From: Bradyrhizobium rifense
GTDB taxonomy: Bacteria > Pseudomonadota > Alphaproteobacteria > Rhizobiales > Xanthobacteraceae
DNA: 64,000 bases
NCBI RefSeq assembly: GCF_008123425.1
Contig: NZ_VSSS01000033.1
Span: 62,001 to 126,000, forward strand
Direction: 5' to 3'
Below are positions 50,350 to 58,768 of this stretch, in pieces; the stretch's first letter is position 1, and each line of letters opens with the position of its first letter. A program made the translations under genes and the position numbers. A model generated the notes under the pieces. The model searched no databases and was not told the DNA's origin. It worked only from the letters and a program-made list of their open reading frames with translations.

Positions 50350-51894
50350 ATGAGCGAAACGTCCCCATTCCTCGGCATTGTCTCCGGCGAGCGCCATCGC
50401 GCCCATGCCGAGGTTGCCAATCGCGCCGACCGCATCGCGTCCGGTCTCGCCAAAATCGGCGTCAAGCAGGGCGATTGCGTCTGCATGCTGATGCGAAACG
50501 ATATCGCCTTCCTGGAAGCTGCCTACGCCGCGATGCGATTGGGCGCCTATGGAGTGCCGGTCAACTGGCATTTCAAGCCGGAGGAGATCAACTACATCCT
50601 TGGTGATACCGGCACGTCCGTGCTGATCGGACATGCCGATATGCTGCACGCCCTGCGCGATGCGATTCCCGCTGGCGTCACGGTGCTCAGCGTGCCGACG
50701 CCGCCGGAGATCCTGAAGAACTACAAGATCGATCCCGATCACCTGACGACTCCTGACTTTGCGATCGATTTCGAAAGCTGGCTCGCGCAGCACCAGCCCT
50801 ATGACGGTCCGGTCGTGCCGCAGCCGATGAACATGATCTATACGTCGGGGACGACAGGCCATCCCAAGGGCGTGCGGCGCAACGCGCCGACGGCGGATCA
50901 GCAGGCCGCCGGCGAGCGCATGCGCGCGATGATCTACGGGCTGAAGCCCGGAGCCCGCGCGATCCTGCCGGGCCCGCTCTATCATTCCGCGCCGAACTCG
51001 TTCGGCATCCGCGCTGGAAAACTCGGCGGCGCGCTGGTGCTGATGCCGCGCTTCGAGCCGGAAGAGTTTCTGGAGCTGATCGAGCGCTTTGAGATCGACA
51101 CCATCTTCATGGTGCCGACCATGTTTATCCGCCTGATGAAGCTGCCGGCAGAGGTGCGCAAGAGATACGACGTCTCCTCGCTGTGCCACATCATTCATGC
51201 CGCCGCGCCGTGTCCGGCCGACGTCAAACGCGCCATGATCGAATGGTGGGGGCCGGTGATCTATGAATTCTACGGCTCGACCGAGTCCAGCGCCGTCACG
51301 TTCGCGACCTCCGAGGACGCGCTGAAGAAGCCCGGCACCGTCGGCAAGATTTCGCCCGGCGCCGAGCTGCGCTTCATCGGCAATGACGGAAGCGTGCTGG
51401 GCGTGGGCGAGATCGGCGAGATCTATTCGCGCATGGTCGGGATGGCGGACTTCACCTACCACAACAAGCCCGAGAAGCGCGCCGAGATCGATCGCGACGG
51501 TTTCATCACCTCGGGCGACGTCGGCTATATCGACGAGGACGGCTATGTCTTCATTTGCGACCGCAAGCGCGACATGGTGATCTCGGGCGGCGTCAATATC
51601 TATCCGGCCGAGATCGAATCCGTGCTGCATGCCGTGCCCGGCGTCCATGATTGCGCCGTGTTCGGCATCCCCGACGCCGAGTTCGGCGAAGCGCTGATGG
51701 CGGTGGTCGAACCGCAACCCGGCATCACGCTCGATGCCGCCGGCATCCGCGCGCGGCTGAAAGCGTCACTCGCCGATTACAAGATACCCAAGCATATCGA
51801 GATCCGCTCGGGCCTGCCGCGCGAAGACTCCGGAAAAATCTTCAAGCGCCGCCTGCGCGATCCCTATTGGGAGCAGGCAGGGCGGAAGATTTGA
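50350..51894 (+). CDS. Acyl-CoA synthetase (AMP-binding)
   Basis: A 514-residue adenylate-forming acyl-CoA ligase. The P-loop is MIYTSGTTGHPKGVRR, the acyl-pocket motif YGSTESSAVTF, and the hinge region TSGDVGYIDEDGYVFICDRKRD. SGGVNIYPAEIE follows, and the catalytic lysine is in DSGKIFKRRLRDPYW. The ATG of MSETSPFLG is chosen because the region before it holds a repeat and a hairpin; no strong ribosome site is seen, only an A-rich stretch. It follows the crotonase gene by 162 bases and probably shares its expression. Confidence 0.88.
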   Translation: MSETSPFLGIVSGERHRAHAEVANRADRIASGLAKIGVKQGDCVCMLMRNDIAFLEAAYAAMRLGAYGVPVNWHFKPEEINYILGDTGTSVLIGHADMLHALRDAIPAGVTVLSVPTPPEILKNYKIDPDHLTTPDFAIDFESWLAQHQPYDGPVVPQPMNMIYTSGTTGHPKGVRRNAPTADQQAAGERMRAMIYGLKPGARAILPGPLYHSAPNSFGIRAGKLGGALVLMPRFEPEEFLELIERFEIDTIFMVPTMFIRLMKLPAEVRKRYDVSSLCHIIHAAAPCPADVKRAMIEWWGPVIYEFYGSTESSAVTFATSEDALKKPGTVGKISPGAELRFIGNDGSVLGVGEIGEIYSRMVGMADFTYHNKPEKRAEIDRDGFITSGDVGYIDEDGYVFICDRKRDMVISGGVNIYPAEIESVLHAVPGVHDCAVFGIPDAEFGEALMAVVEPQPGITLDAAGIRARLKASLADYKIPKHIEIRSGLPREDSGKIFKRRLRDPYWEQAGRKI

Positions 51895-51900
51895 ACTGTG

Positions 51901-51984
51901 TAGCCCGGATGGAGCGAAGCGCAATCCGGGGCGGTGCTTGCGTCGAAAACCCCGGATTTCGCTGCGCTCCATCCGGGCTACGAA
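51901..51984. repeat. Palindromic intergenic repeat, family E
   Basis: TAGCCCGGATGGAGCGAAG at one end pairs with CGCTCCATCCGGGCTACGAA at the other, with inner AATCCGGGG / CCCCGGATT. It is a second copy of the element at 41024 and lies just after the synthetase stop, where it can act as a transcript end. The remaining 145 bases before the rhomboid gene show nothing clear. Confidence 0.82.
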
Positions 51985-52129
51985 CACAGGGGTGAGAAGG
52001 CCTTCATGGAGAAGCGCGCGCCGAAATTCGAGGGGCGGTAGGCGCCGCCCGCCGGCACGCGCTGGAGTAGCAATCATCGATCGGCTCGGCTAGGTTGGCG
52101 CTCCCGTTTCCTGCCGCTTGCGATCGCCG

Positions 52130-53182
52130 ATGCCCTCATACCGCGCCAGCTTCTTCGAAGTCCCACATGCGGCCGTCTACGCGTTGATGACCGTGACCGT
52201 CCTCGCGTCGGGATTCTGCTTCATCCAGGCCGGCGGTCCGGCCGCGCCGGCGGAGCTGCTGTATCGCTACGGCGGCATGTATTCGGGCGCAATTGCGCGG
52301 CATGAGTACTGGCGCCTGCTCGCCTATGGCTTCCTGCACGTCAACTTCGTCCACCTCACCATGAACATGTTGTGCCTCGTGCTGTGGGGCGGGCATCTCG
52401 AGCGGCGGGTTGGGCCGGCCTATTTCCTCAGCATCTATCTCTGCGCGATGGTGTTCGGCGCGGTCATCGGCAATGGCATCCATGCCACGCCCTATTTGAC
52501 GGTCGGCGCGTCCGGCGCCACATCGGGCATTTTGGGCGGGCTGCTCTGCCTGTGGATCCTCGGCAAGCTCGACGTCAGGTTCGACTTCTTTGCGATCAAC
52601 ATCGGATTGAACATCGCGTTTGCGCTCGGCAATTCGCGGATCGACTGGGGCGTGCATCTCGGTGGCTTTGCGGCCGGGCTGATCGCCTGCGCATTGCTGG
52701 ACCTCATCGAGAAGGTGAATCCCTACGCGCTTCGTTGCAAGTTTCCCGAAGCTGTGAAGGTCAATCTCACCCTGTTGGCCTGTGTTGCGGCAGTGTGGGC
52801 CTGGAGCGGTCAGGCCCAGGCCATCGCCGCCGTGATCGCATGTTGTGCAGTCGTGAAGATCGTCGATCTCGTCCTCTCCATGAGGAAGGGTCTTGCGATC
52901 GTCGTGATCGCTTTGGCTGGCGCGAACGCCGTCACCGTCCTGCTTTGCGGTTTGGCTCTGGCATCTTCTTGCAGTCCGCGCTGGCCAACCGGGTCCGTTC
53001 CGCTCGATAATTTTCTCGTCACATTTTGTCCCAATCCTGTTCTCATCTCGGGACTGGCCGCGATCGGTGCCGCCGCAGTGACGCTGTGGCTCTGCGCGAA
53101 GGAGATTTCGCGCGGGATCGAGGATGTCGGATTTGTCGGCACATCGCTGCGTGCCGAACGCGGCCGGCGTCATGGACTATGA
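52130..53182 (+). CDS. Rhomboid family intramembrane serine protease
   Basis: A 350-residue polytopic membrane protease. The catalytic serine is S128 in VGASGATSG and the partner histidine is H176 in WGVHLGGFAAG. The oxyanion-region HLTMNM (H75, N79) precedes them. The rhomboid core ends near residue 195. It is followed by about 150 residues with several extra hydrophobic segments, unlike the compact bacterial type. ATG is preferred over a TTG four codons earlier. Substrates are unknown. It stands alone, 63 bases before the YccF gene. Confidence 0.9.
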   Translation: MPSYRASFFEVPHAAVYALMTVTVLASGFCFIQAGGPAAPAELLYRYGGMYSGAIARHEYWRLLAYGFLHVNFVHLTMNMLCLVLWGGHLERRVGPAYFLSIYLCAMVFGAVIGNGIHATPYLTVGASGATSGILGGLLCLWILGKLDVRFDFFAINIGLNIAFALGNSRIDWGVHLGGFAAGLIACALLDLIEKVNPYALRCKFPEAVKVNLTLLACVAAVWAWSGQAQAIAAVIACCAVVKIVDLVLSMRKGLAIVVIALAGANAVTVLLCGLALASSCSPRWPTGSVPLDNFLVTFCPNPVLISGLAAIGAAAVTLWLCAKEISRGIEDVGFVGTSLRAERGRRHGL

Positions 53183-53245
53183 CCGCGGAGGTCGTGCTAT
53201 AAGAGGGCTGATAGACCCCGGATCATCCCAAGGTTCCTAAATCTA

Positions 53246-53650
53246 ATGGCCCCCGTTTCCATTCTGCTCAACGTCATCTGGATTCTCATCGGCGGTGCCT
53301 GGATGGCCGTCGGCTGGCTGATCGCCGCGGTGATCATGGCCATCACCATTATCGGCCTGCCTTGGGCGCGTGCGGCGTTCAATATCGCCGTCTACACGCT
53401 GCTGCCGTTCGGTTCGCGAGCGGTCAACCGCGACCAGGTCACCGGCGTGAGTGATATCGGCACCGGTCTGCTCGGGGTGATCGGCAACATCATCTGGTTC
53501 GTGCTGGCCGGCTGGTGGCTGGCGCTGGGCCACGTCCTGACCGCCGTGGTCTTCGCCATCACCATCATCGGCATTCCCTTCGCCTGGGCCCATCTGAAGC
53601 TCGCGGGCATCGCGCTCTGGCCGATCGGCAAGGTGATCGTGCCGGCCTAG
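53246..53650 (+). CDS. YccF domain-containing inner-membrane protein
   Basis: A 134-residue membrane protein formed of two similar halves (about 5-52 and 70-125). Each has a hydrophobic pair and the motif TIIGLPWARAAFNIA or TIIGIPFAWAHLKLA, followed by LLPFG or LWPIG. The internal duplication is typical of the YccF family. The function of the family is unknown. The gene lies between the rhomboid and PEP carboxylase genes on the same strand. Confidence 0.88.
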   Translation: MAPVSILLNVIWILIGGAWMAVGWLIAAVIMAITIIGLPWARAAFNIAVYTLLPFGSRAVNRDQVTGVSDIGTGLLGVIGNIIWFVLAGWWLALGHVLTAVVFAITIIGIPFAWAHLKLAGIALWPIGKVIVPA

Positions 53651-53757
53651 CTCCGCCCTTGGTGTGCGCCGCCCCCAACTTCATCTTGCGCTGCGGCAAA
53701 AAACTTGCACACTTGGTAGGCCGGGCATCCAAGCGAGCTCGAACCAGGGAGCGAGCC

Positions 53758-56547
53758 ATGTCCCTCCAGACAATACCATCCGACGCCGCCGAGCTTCGCC
53801 CGAACCGGCCTGAGGACGCCCAGGCGCTGGAGGCTGATGCGCGGCTGCGCGACGATATCCGCCTGCTCGGGCGCATCCTGGGCGACACCGTGCGCGACCA
53901 GGAGGGCGCAGATGTGTTCGACCTGGTCGAGCGCATCCGGCAGACCTCGATCCGGTTCCACCGCGACGAGGACCGGGTTGCACGGCGCGAGCTCGAGCAG
54001 ATCCTCGACGGCATGTCGACCTCCGAGACGGTGCGGATCGTCCGCGCCTTCAGCTACTTTTCCCACCTCGCCAACATCGCCGAGGACCAGAACAACATCC
54101 GCCAGTTGCGCGCCGGCAAGGGCGGCGGCTCCGGCGTGCTGGCGGAGACGCTGGCCAAGGCCAAGGGTGCTGGAATCGGCACAGACCAGCTGCGCAACTT
54201 CTTCAGGACGGCCCAGGTCAGCCCGGTCCTGACCGCGCATCCCACCGAGGTCCGCCGTAAGAGCACGATGGATCGCGAGATGGAGGTCGCAGCCCTGCTC
54301 GATCGCCGCGAGCGCGTGGCGCTGACCGCAGACGAGGCCGCCGCCAGCGACGAGCAGCTGCGTCGCGAGGTGCTGACGCTGTGGCAGACCAATCTGTTGC
54401 GCCGGACCAAGCTCACCGTGCTCGACGAGGTCGCCAACGGCCTGTCGTTCTACGATTACACTTTCCTGCGCGAGGTGCCGCGGCTGGTCAACGCGCTGGA
54501 AGACAAGCTGGAGGAGGGCGGCGAGCAGGCCGCCAGCGAGCTCGCTTCGTTCCTGCGGATGGGAAGCTGGATCGGCGGCGACCGCGACGGCAATCCCTTC
54601 GTCACCGCCGACGTCATGCGCGGCACGCTGCGGCTGCAATCGAGCCGCGTGATGCAGTTCTATCTGAACGAGCTGCACGTGCTCGGCTCGGAGCTGTCGA
54701 TCGCAGCCCATCTCGCCGACGTCTCGGAGGAGCTGCGCACGCTGGCGGAGCATTCGCCTGATACCTCGCCGCACCGGAGCGGCGAGCCTTATCGGCTCGC
54801 GGTCTCCGGCATCTATGCCCGCCTGACGGCCACGGCGGAAAAGCTCGAGGTCGAGATCACCCGCCGCCCGGTCGGCAAGGGCGCGCCCTATGACAGTGTC
54901 AAGGAGTTGCAGACTGATCTTGACGTGCTGCACCGCTCGCTGATCTCCAACAACGCCCGCGTCATTGCCCGCGGCCGGCTGCGGCTGTTGCGACGCGCGG
55001 TGGATTGCTTCGGCTTCCACCTGGCGCGGCTCGATATCCGCCAGAACTCGGCGGTGCACGAACGCACCATCGCCGAGCTGATGGACGCGGCCAATCCCGG
55101 CATGTCCTATCTCGCGCTCGGCGAGGACGCGCGCATCTCGCTGCTGACCAACGAATTGCGCAGCACACGCGCGTTGGTGTCGCCGTTCATCAAGTACAGC
55201 GACGAGACCATGGGCGAGCTCAACGTCTTCCATGCGGCTGCGGAGGCGCATGCGAAGTTCGGCTCTGACGCCATTCCCCAATGCATCATCTCGATGTGCA
55301 AGGGCATGTCCGACATGCTCGAGGTCGCGGTGCTGCTGAAAGAGGTGGGCCTGGTCCATCCCTCCGGCCGCAGTGCGATCAATGTCGTGCCGCTGTTCGA
55401 GACCATCGAGGATCTGCAGGCGTCAAGCGGCATCATGGATCGCATGCTGTCGCTGCATGATTACCGCCGCCTCGTCGACAGCCGCGGCAGCGTGCAGGAG
55501 GTCATGCTCGGCTATTCCGACTCGAACAAGGATGGCGGCTTCGTCACGTCGGGCTGGGAACTCTACAAGGCCGAGATCGGCCTCGTCGAGGTGTTCGAGC
55601 GCCACCACGTGCGCCTGCGGCTGTTCCACGGCCGCGGCGGTTCGGTGGGTCGCGGCGGCGGTCCCAGCTATGACGCCATCGTTGCGCAGCCGGGCGGGGC
55701 CGTGAACGGCCAGATCCGCATCACCGAGCAGGGCGAGATCATCTCGTCGAAATATTCGAACGCGGAGGTCGGCCGCAACAATCTCGAAATCCTGGCGGCG
55801 GCGACGCTGGATGCCAGCCTGTTGCAGCCGAGCCAGAGCGCGCCGCGCCGCGAATATCTCACTGCGATGGACGAGCTTTCAAATCTCGCCTTCAAGGCCT
55901 ACCGCGGCCTCGTCTACGAGACCGACGGCTTCGTCGAATATTTCTGGTCCTCGACCGTCATCAACGAGATCGCGACGCTGAACATCGGCAGCCGCCCGGC
56001 CTCGCGCAAGAAGACGCGTGCGATTGAGGATTTGCGTGCGATCCCCTGGGTGTTCTCCTGGGCGCAGTGCCGCCTGATGCTGCCGGGCTGGTACGGCTTT
56101 GGCAGCGCGGTGGAGCAATGGATCGCGGAGCATCCCGACAAGGGCATGCCGTTCCTGAAAGAGCTCTACAAGGAATGGCCGTTCTTCCGCATGCTGTTGT
56201 CGAACATGGACATGGTGCTGGCGAAAAGCTCGATCGCGATCGCCTCGCGGTATGCCGAGCTGGTGCCGGACGAAGCCCTGCGCGAAAAGATCTTCGGCCG
56301 CATCCGCCGCGAATGGCATTCCTGCATCGAGACGTTGCTCGACATCATGGATCAGGACCGGCTGCTGCAAGGCAACCCGCTGCTGGAGCGCTCCGTGCGC
56401 CACCGCTTCCCCTATCTCGACCCGCTCAACCACGTGCAGGTCGAGCTGTTGAGGGAGCATCGTGCGCAGAATCCGGACGAGCAGGTGCTGCGCGGGATTC
56501 AGCTGACGATCAACGGAATCTCGGCGGGGTTGAGGAATACGGGTTGA
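53758..56547 (+). CDS. ppc: Phosphoenolpyruvate carboxylase
   Basis: A 929-residue PEP carboxylase, which makes oxaloacetate from PEP and bicarbonate to refill the TCA cycle. The catalytic histidine is H161 in VLTAHPTEVRR. GSWIGGDRDGNPFV, the LGYSDSNKDGGF lysine region (about 583-595), the glycine-rich FHGRGGSVGRGGGP loop (about 622-635) and the C-terminal GLRNTG are all intact. The ATG of MSLQTIPSD with GGGAGCGAGCC upstream is used; the frame is open earlier across the YccF gene. Length is normal. It ends at a bidirectional hairpin. Confidence 0.96.
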   Translation: MSLQTIPSDAAELRPNRPEDAQALEADARLRDDIRLLGRILGDTVRDQEGADVFDLVERIRQTSIRFHRDEDRVARRELEQILDGMSTSETVRIVRAFSYFSHLANIAEDQNNIRQLRAGKGGGSGVLAETLAKAKGAGIGTDQLRNFFRTAQVSPVLTAHPTEVRRKSTMDREMEVAALLDRRERVALTADEAAASDEQLRREVLTLWQTNLLRRTKLTVLDEVANGLSFYDYTFLREVPRLVNALEDKLEEGGEQAASELASFLRMGSWIGGDRDGNPFVTADVMRGTLRLQSSRVMQFYLNELHVLGSELSIAAHLADVSEELRTLAEHSPDTSPHRSGEPYRLAVSGIYARLTATAEKLEVEITRRPVGKGAPYDSVKELQTDLDVLHRSLISNNARVIARGRLRLLRRAVDCFGFHLARLDIRQNSAVHERTIAELMDAANPGMSYLALGEDARISLLTNELRSTRALVSPFIKYSDETMGELNVFHAAAEAHAKFGSDAIPQCIISMCKGMSDMLEVAVLLKEVGLVHPSGRSAINVVPLFETIEDLQASSGIMDRMLSLHDYRRLVDSRGSVQEVMLGYSDSNKDGGFVTSGWELYKAEIGLVEVFERHHVRLRLFHGRGGSVGRGGGPSYDAIVAQPGGAVNGQIRITEQGEIISSKYSNAEVGRNNLEILAAATLDASLLQPSQSAPRREYLTAMDELSNLAFKAYRGLVYETDGFVEYFWSSTVINEIATLNIGSRPASRKKTRAIEDLRAIPWVFSWAQCRLMLPGWYGFGSAVEQWIAEHPDKGMPFLKELYKEWPFFRMLLSNMDMVLAKSSIAIASRYAELVPDEALREKIFGRIRREWHSCIETLLDIMDQDRLLQGNPLLERSVRHRFPYLDPLNHVQVELLREHRAQNPDEQVLRGIQLTINGISAGLRNTG

Positions 56548-56551
56548 GGAC

Positions 56552-56604
56552 CGAATAGCGAAATGGCGAGTGGAGAATGGATTCCACTCGCCACTCACTA
56601 TTCG
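56552..56604. terminator. Bidirectional hairpin between ppc and the SMP-30-like gene
   Basis: Inner 10-base arms GGCGAGTGGA / TCCACTCGCC (8-base loop) are enclosed by outer 7-base arms CGAATAG / CTATTCG. It lies between two convergent stop codons, the right place for a shared transcript end. Confidence 0.7.
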
Positions 56605-56610
56605 CATCAC

Positions 56611-57732
56611 TCAGCAGAAATGCGCCCCCTGCGTCTCCACATAGACCGAATAGAGCGACTGGCTCGCGGTCATGAACAGGCGGTTGCGCTTCTTGCCGCC
56701 GAAGCACAGATTGGCGCAGGTCTCGGGCAGCAGGATTTGGCCGATGCGCGCGCCGTCGGTCGACGCGAACACCTGCACGCCGTCATAGCCAGGTCCGACC
56801 CAGCCCGCGCCGACCCAGATATTGCCCTCGGTATCGACACGCAGGCCATCGGGGAAGCCCGATTTGCCATCGAGCTTCATGTCGATCAGCCGCTTCGGGT
56901 TCGATAGCTTCTGACCGTCGAGGTCGTAGGACCACACCACGTTTTCCGCTTGCGGATAGTGTGTGATCCCGGTGTCGCAGACATAGACCTTTTTGTAGTC
57001 GTGGGAGAAGGCGATGCCGTTTGGCTTGAACGGCTCGTCCGCGACCTTCGTCAGCTGGCCGGACTGCGCGTCGAGGCGATAGACGGCTTCCTTCTGATAG
57101 GGCTGCAGGGAGCCGGTATTGGCGAGCTTGCCCTCGTAGATGCTGATCGCGCCATAGCCGGGATCGGTGAACCAGATCGACTTGTCGTTGGGATGCACGA
57201 CCATGTCGTTCGGGCCATTGAGCGGCTTGCCGTTGGCCTGCTCGGCGAGCGCCGTCACCGAACCGTCGTGCTCGTAGCGGACGAGGCGGGTGCGCTCGGC
57301 GGTGATCTGGCGTCCCTCGGTGTCGAACGAATTGCCGTTGCCCTCGTTCGACGGCTTGTGGAACTGCTCGGAGATGTGGCCGTCGTCGTCGAGGTAGCGA
57401 AGCTGTCGGTTGGCGGGGATATCGCTCCAGACGAGGTACTGGCCCTGTGCATTCCAGGCCGGTCCTTCCGCCCACAGACAGCCGGTATAGAGCCGCTTGA
57501 TCGAGGTGTTGCCGACCTTGGCCTTGAAGCGCTTGGGATCGATGGCGATGATATCGGGATCGGGATAGCGCTGCGGCTCGGCATTTGCGCCGTAGTCGCG
57601 CGCGTCCGCCTGTGAGGCGAGCACAGTGGACGCCGCGAGCACCGCCGCGCCTCTCAAAATATCGCGGCGGCCAAGGCCGCCGGGTTCCGTTGTGGAAGAG
57701 TTGTCGTTAGGGTTGGTCAGTATTCTTGTCAT
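56611..57732 (-). CDS. Tat-exported SMP-30/gluconolactonase family protein
   Basis: A 373-residue six-bladed beta-propeller protein of the SMP-30/gluconolactonase family. The N terminus has GRRDILRGAAVLAASTVLA, a twin-arginine export signal, so the enzyme works in the periplasm. The metal-site pattern includes CLWAEGPAWN, NGPNDMVVHPND and FKPNGIAFSHDYKKVYV, with GFPDGLRVDTEGNIWVG late. Family members hydrolyse sugar lactones. The ATG of MTRILTNPN follows GGGAGGAAACC and is preferred to an earlier in-frame start. It is not clearly in an operon. Confidence 0.88.
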   Translation of the reverse strand: MTRILTNPNDNSSTTEPGGLGRRDILRGAAVLAASTVLASQADARDYGANAEPQRYPDPDIIAIDPKRFKAKVGNTSIKRLYTGCLWAEGPAWNAQGQYLVWSDIPANRQLRYLDDDGHISEQFHKPSNEGNGNSFDTEGRQITAERTRLVRYEHDGSVTALAEQANGKPLNGPNDMVVHPNDKSIWFTDPGYGAISIYEGKLANTGSLQPYQKEAVYRLDAQSGQLTKVADEPFKPNGIAFSHDYKKVYVCDTGITHYPQAENVVWSYDLDGQKLSNPKRLIDMKLDGKSGFPDGLRVDTEGNIWVGAGWVGPGYDGVQVFASTDGARIGQILLPETCANLCFGGKKRNRLFMTASQSLYSVYVETQGAHFC

Positions 57733-57793
57733 GGTTTCCTCCCAAAGTTGTGTTGGGAGGACACCATTCGCCCGCATTCAGGCATAAAGCGGG

Positions 57794-57824
57794 GCGATCT
57801 CTGGACAAGACAACCAGAGATCGC
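57794..57824 (-). terminator. Hairpin after the SDR gene of the DUF35-thiolase-SDR operon
   Basis: Perfect 11-base arms GCGATCTCTGG / CCAGAGATCGC enclose a nine-base loop, starting about 25 bases beyond the SDR stop. Only a short T-rich stretch follows on that strand, so its efficiency is uncertain. It also precedes the SMP-30-like gene. Confidence 0.55.
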
Positions 57825-57848
57825 GGCGCAGGAATGCCAAAAATGTGG

Positions 57849-58763
57849 CTAGACGGGATCCCACGGGAAGATGTCGGCGGAGCGGTCGAGCTTGTAGAAC
57901 GAGCCCTTCAGCGCCGGCATTCCGTGTTCCGCGATCGATTGCGGCGTCCAGCCTTCACTACGATGGACCGAGCGCAACGGGCGGTTTTGGCTGAACAGGA
58001 ACAGCTCGTTCATGCGCGCGCCGAAGATCTGGCCGGAGACATCCTTGGCGGCATCCGAGAGCAGATAGGCGCAGATCGGCGCGATCTTCTCCGGACCCAT
58101 CTGCTTGATCTTCTCGACGCGCGCCTTCTCGGCTTCGGTCTCGGTCGGAATGGTGCCGATCATGCGGGTCCAGGCGAACGGCGAGACGCAGTTCGAACGG
58201 ACGTTGAAGCGGCCCATGTCGAGCGCGATCGATTTGGACAGGCCGATGATGCCGAGCTTGGCGGCGGCGTAGTTGGCCTGGCCAAAGTTGCCGATCAGGC
58301 CAGAGGTCGAAGTGAAGTGCACGAAGGAGCCAGACTCCTGCTCGCGGAAGATGCGCGCGGCGGCGTGGCTGACATAGAACGAGCCCATCAGATGAACCTT
58401 GATGACGGCCTCGAACGCCTCCACGCTCATCTTGTGGAAGATCATGTCGCGCAGGATGCCGGCATTGTTGACGACGCCGTCGAGCCGGCCGAAATGATCG
58501 GTCGCGGTCTTGACGATCTTGCTCGCCGGGACGGCTTCCGCCACCGACTCGAAGTTGGGGACGGCAATGCCGCCGCGCTTCTTGATCTCCTCCACCACCT
58601 CCTCAGCGGGAGAAGCGCTGGAGCCCGCGCCGTCGGCGGCCCCGCCGGGATCGTTGACGACGACCTTGGCGCCTTCCGCCGCGCAAAGCAGCGCGATCTC
58701 GCGCCCGATGCCGCGGCCTGCGCCGGTGACGATGACGACCTTGTCCTGCAGTGATTTGCTCAT
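57849..58763 (-). CDS. SDR family oxidoreductase (3-hydroxyacyl-CoA dehydrogenase-like)
   Basis: A 304-residue SDR with intact motifs: TGAGRGIG (about 13-20), NNAGILRD, a serine in FTSTSGL, and YAAAK. It resembles the dehydrogenase part of peroxisomal multifunctional enzyme 2, which oxidises 3-hydroxyacyl-CoA; the C-terminal tail after residue 250 is longer than a simple FabG. An AGAGGT site precedes the ATG. It is the last gene of the DUF35-thiolase-SDR operon, five bases after the thiolase, so a shared beta-oxidation-type role is likely. Confidence 0.88.
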   Translation of the reverse strand: MSKSLQDKVVIVTGAGRGIGREIALLCAAEGAKVVVNDPGGAADGAGSSASPAEEVVEEIKKRGGIAVPNFESVAEAVPASKIVKTATDHFGRLDGVVNNAGILRDMIFHKMSVEAFEAVIKVHLMGSFYVSHAAARIFREQESGSFVHFTSTSGLIGNFGQANYAAAKLGIIGLSKSIALDMGRFNVRSNCVSPFAWTRMIGTIPTETEAEKARVEKIKQMGPEKIAPICAYLLSDAAKDVSGQIFGARMNELFLFSQNRPLRSVHRSEGWTPQSIAEHGMPALKGSFYKLDRSADIFPWDPV

Positions 58764-58768
58764 GTGGA

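Noticed and set aside
49537..51717. A 726-residue open frame opposite a crotonase and an acyl-CoA synthetase
   Set aside because: It spans two solid genes on the other strand and an intergenic repeat, which a real gene would not.
53647..55359. A 570-residue open frame opposite ppc
   Set aside because: It is antisense to the highly conserved PEP carboxylase gene and has no recognisable motif.
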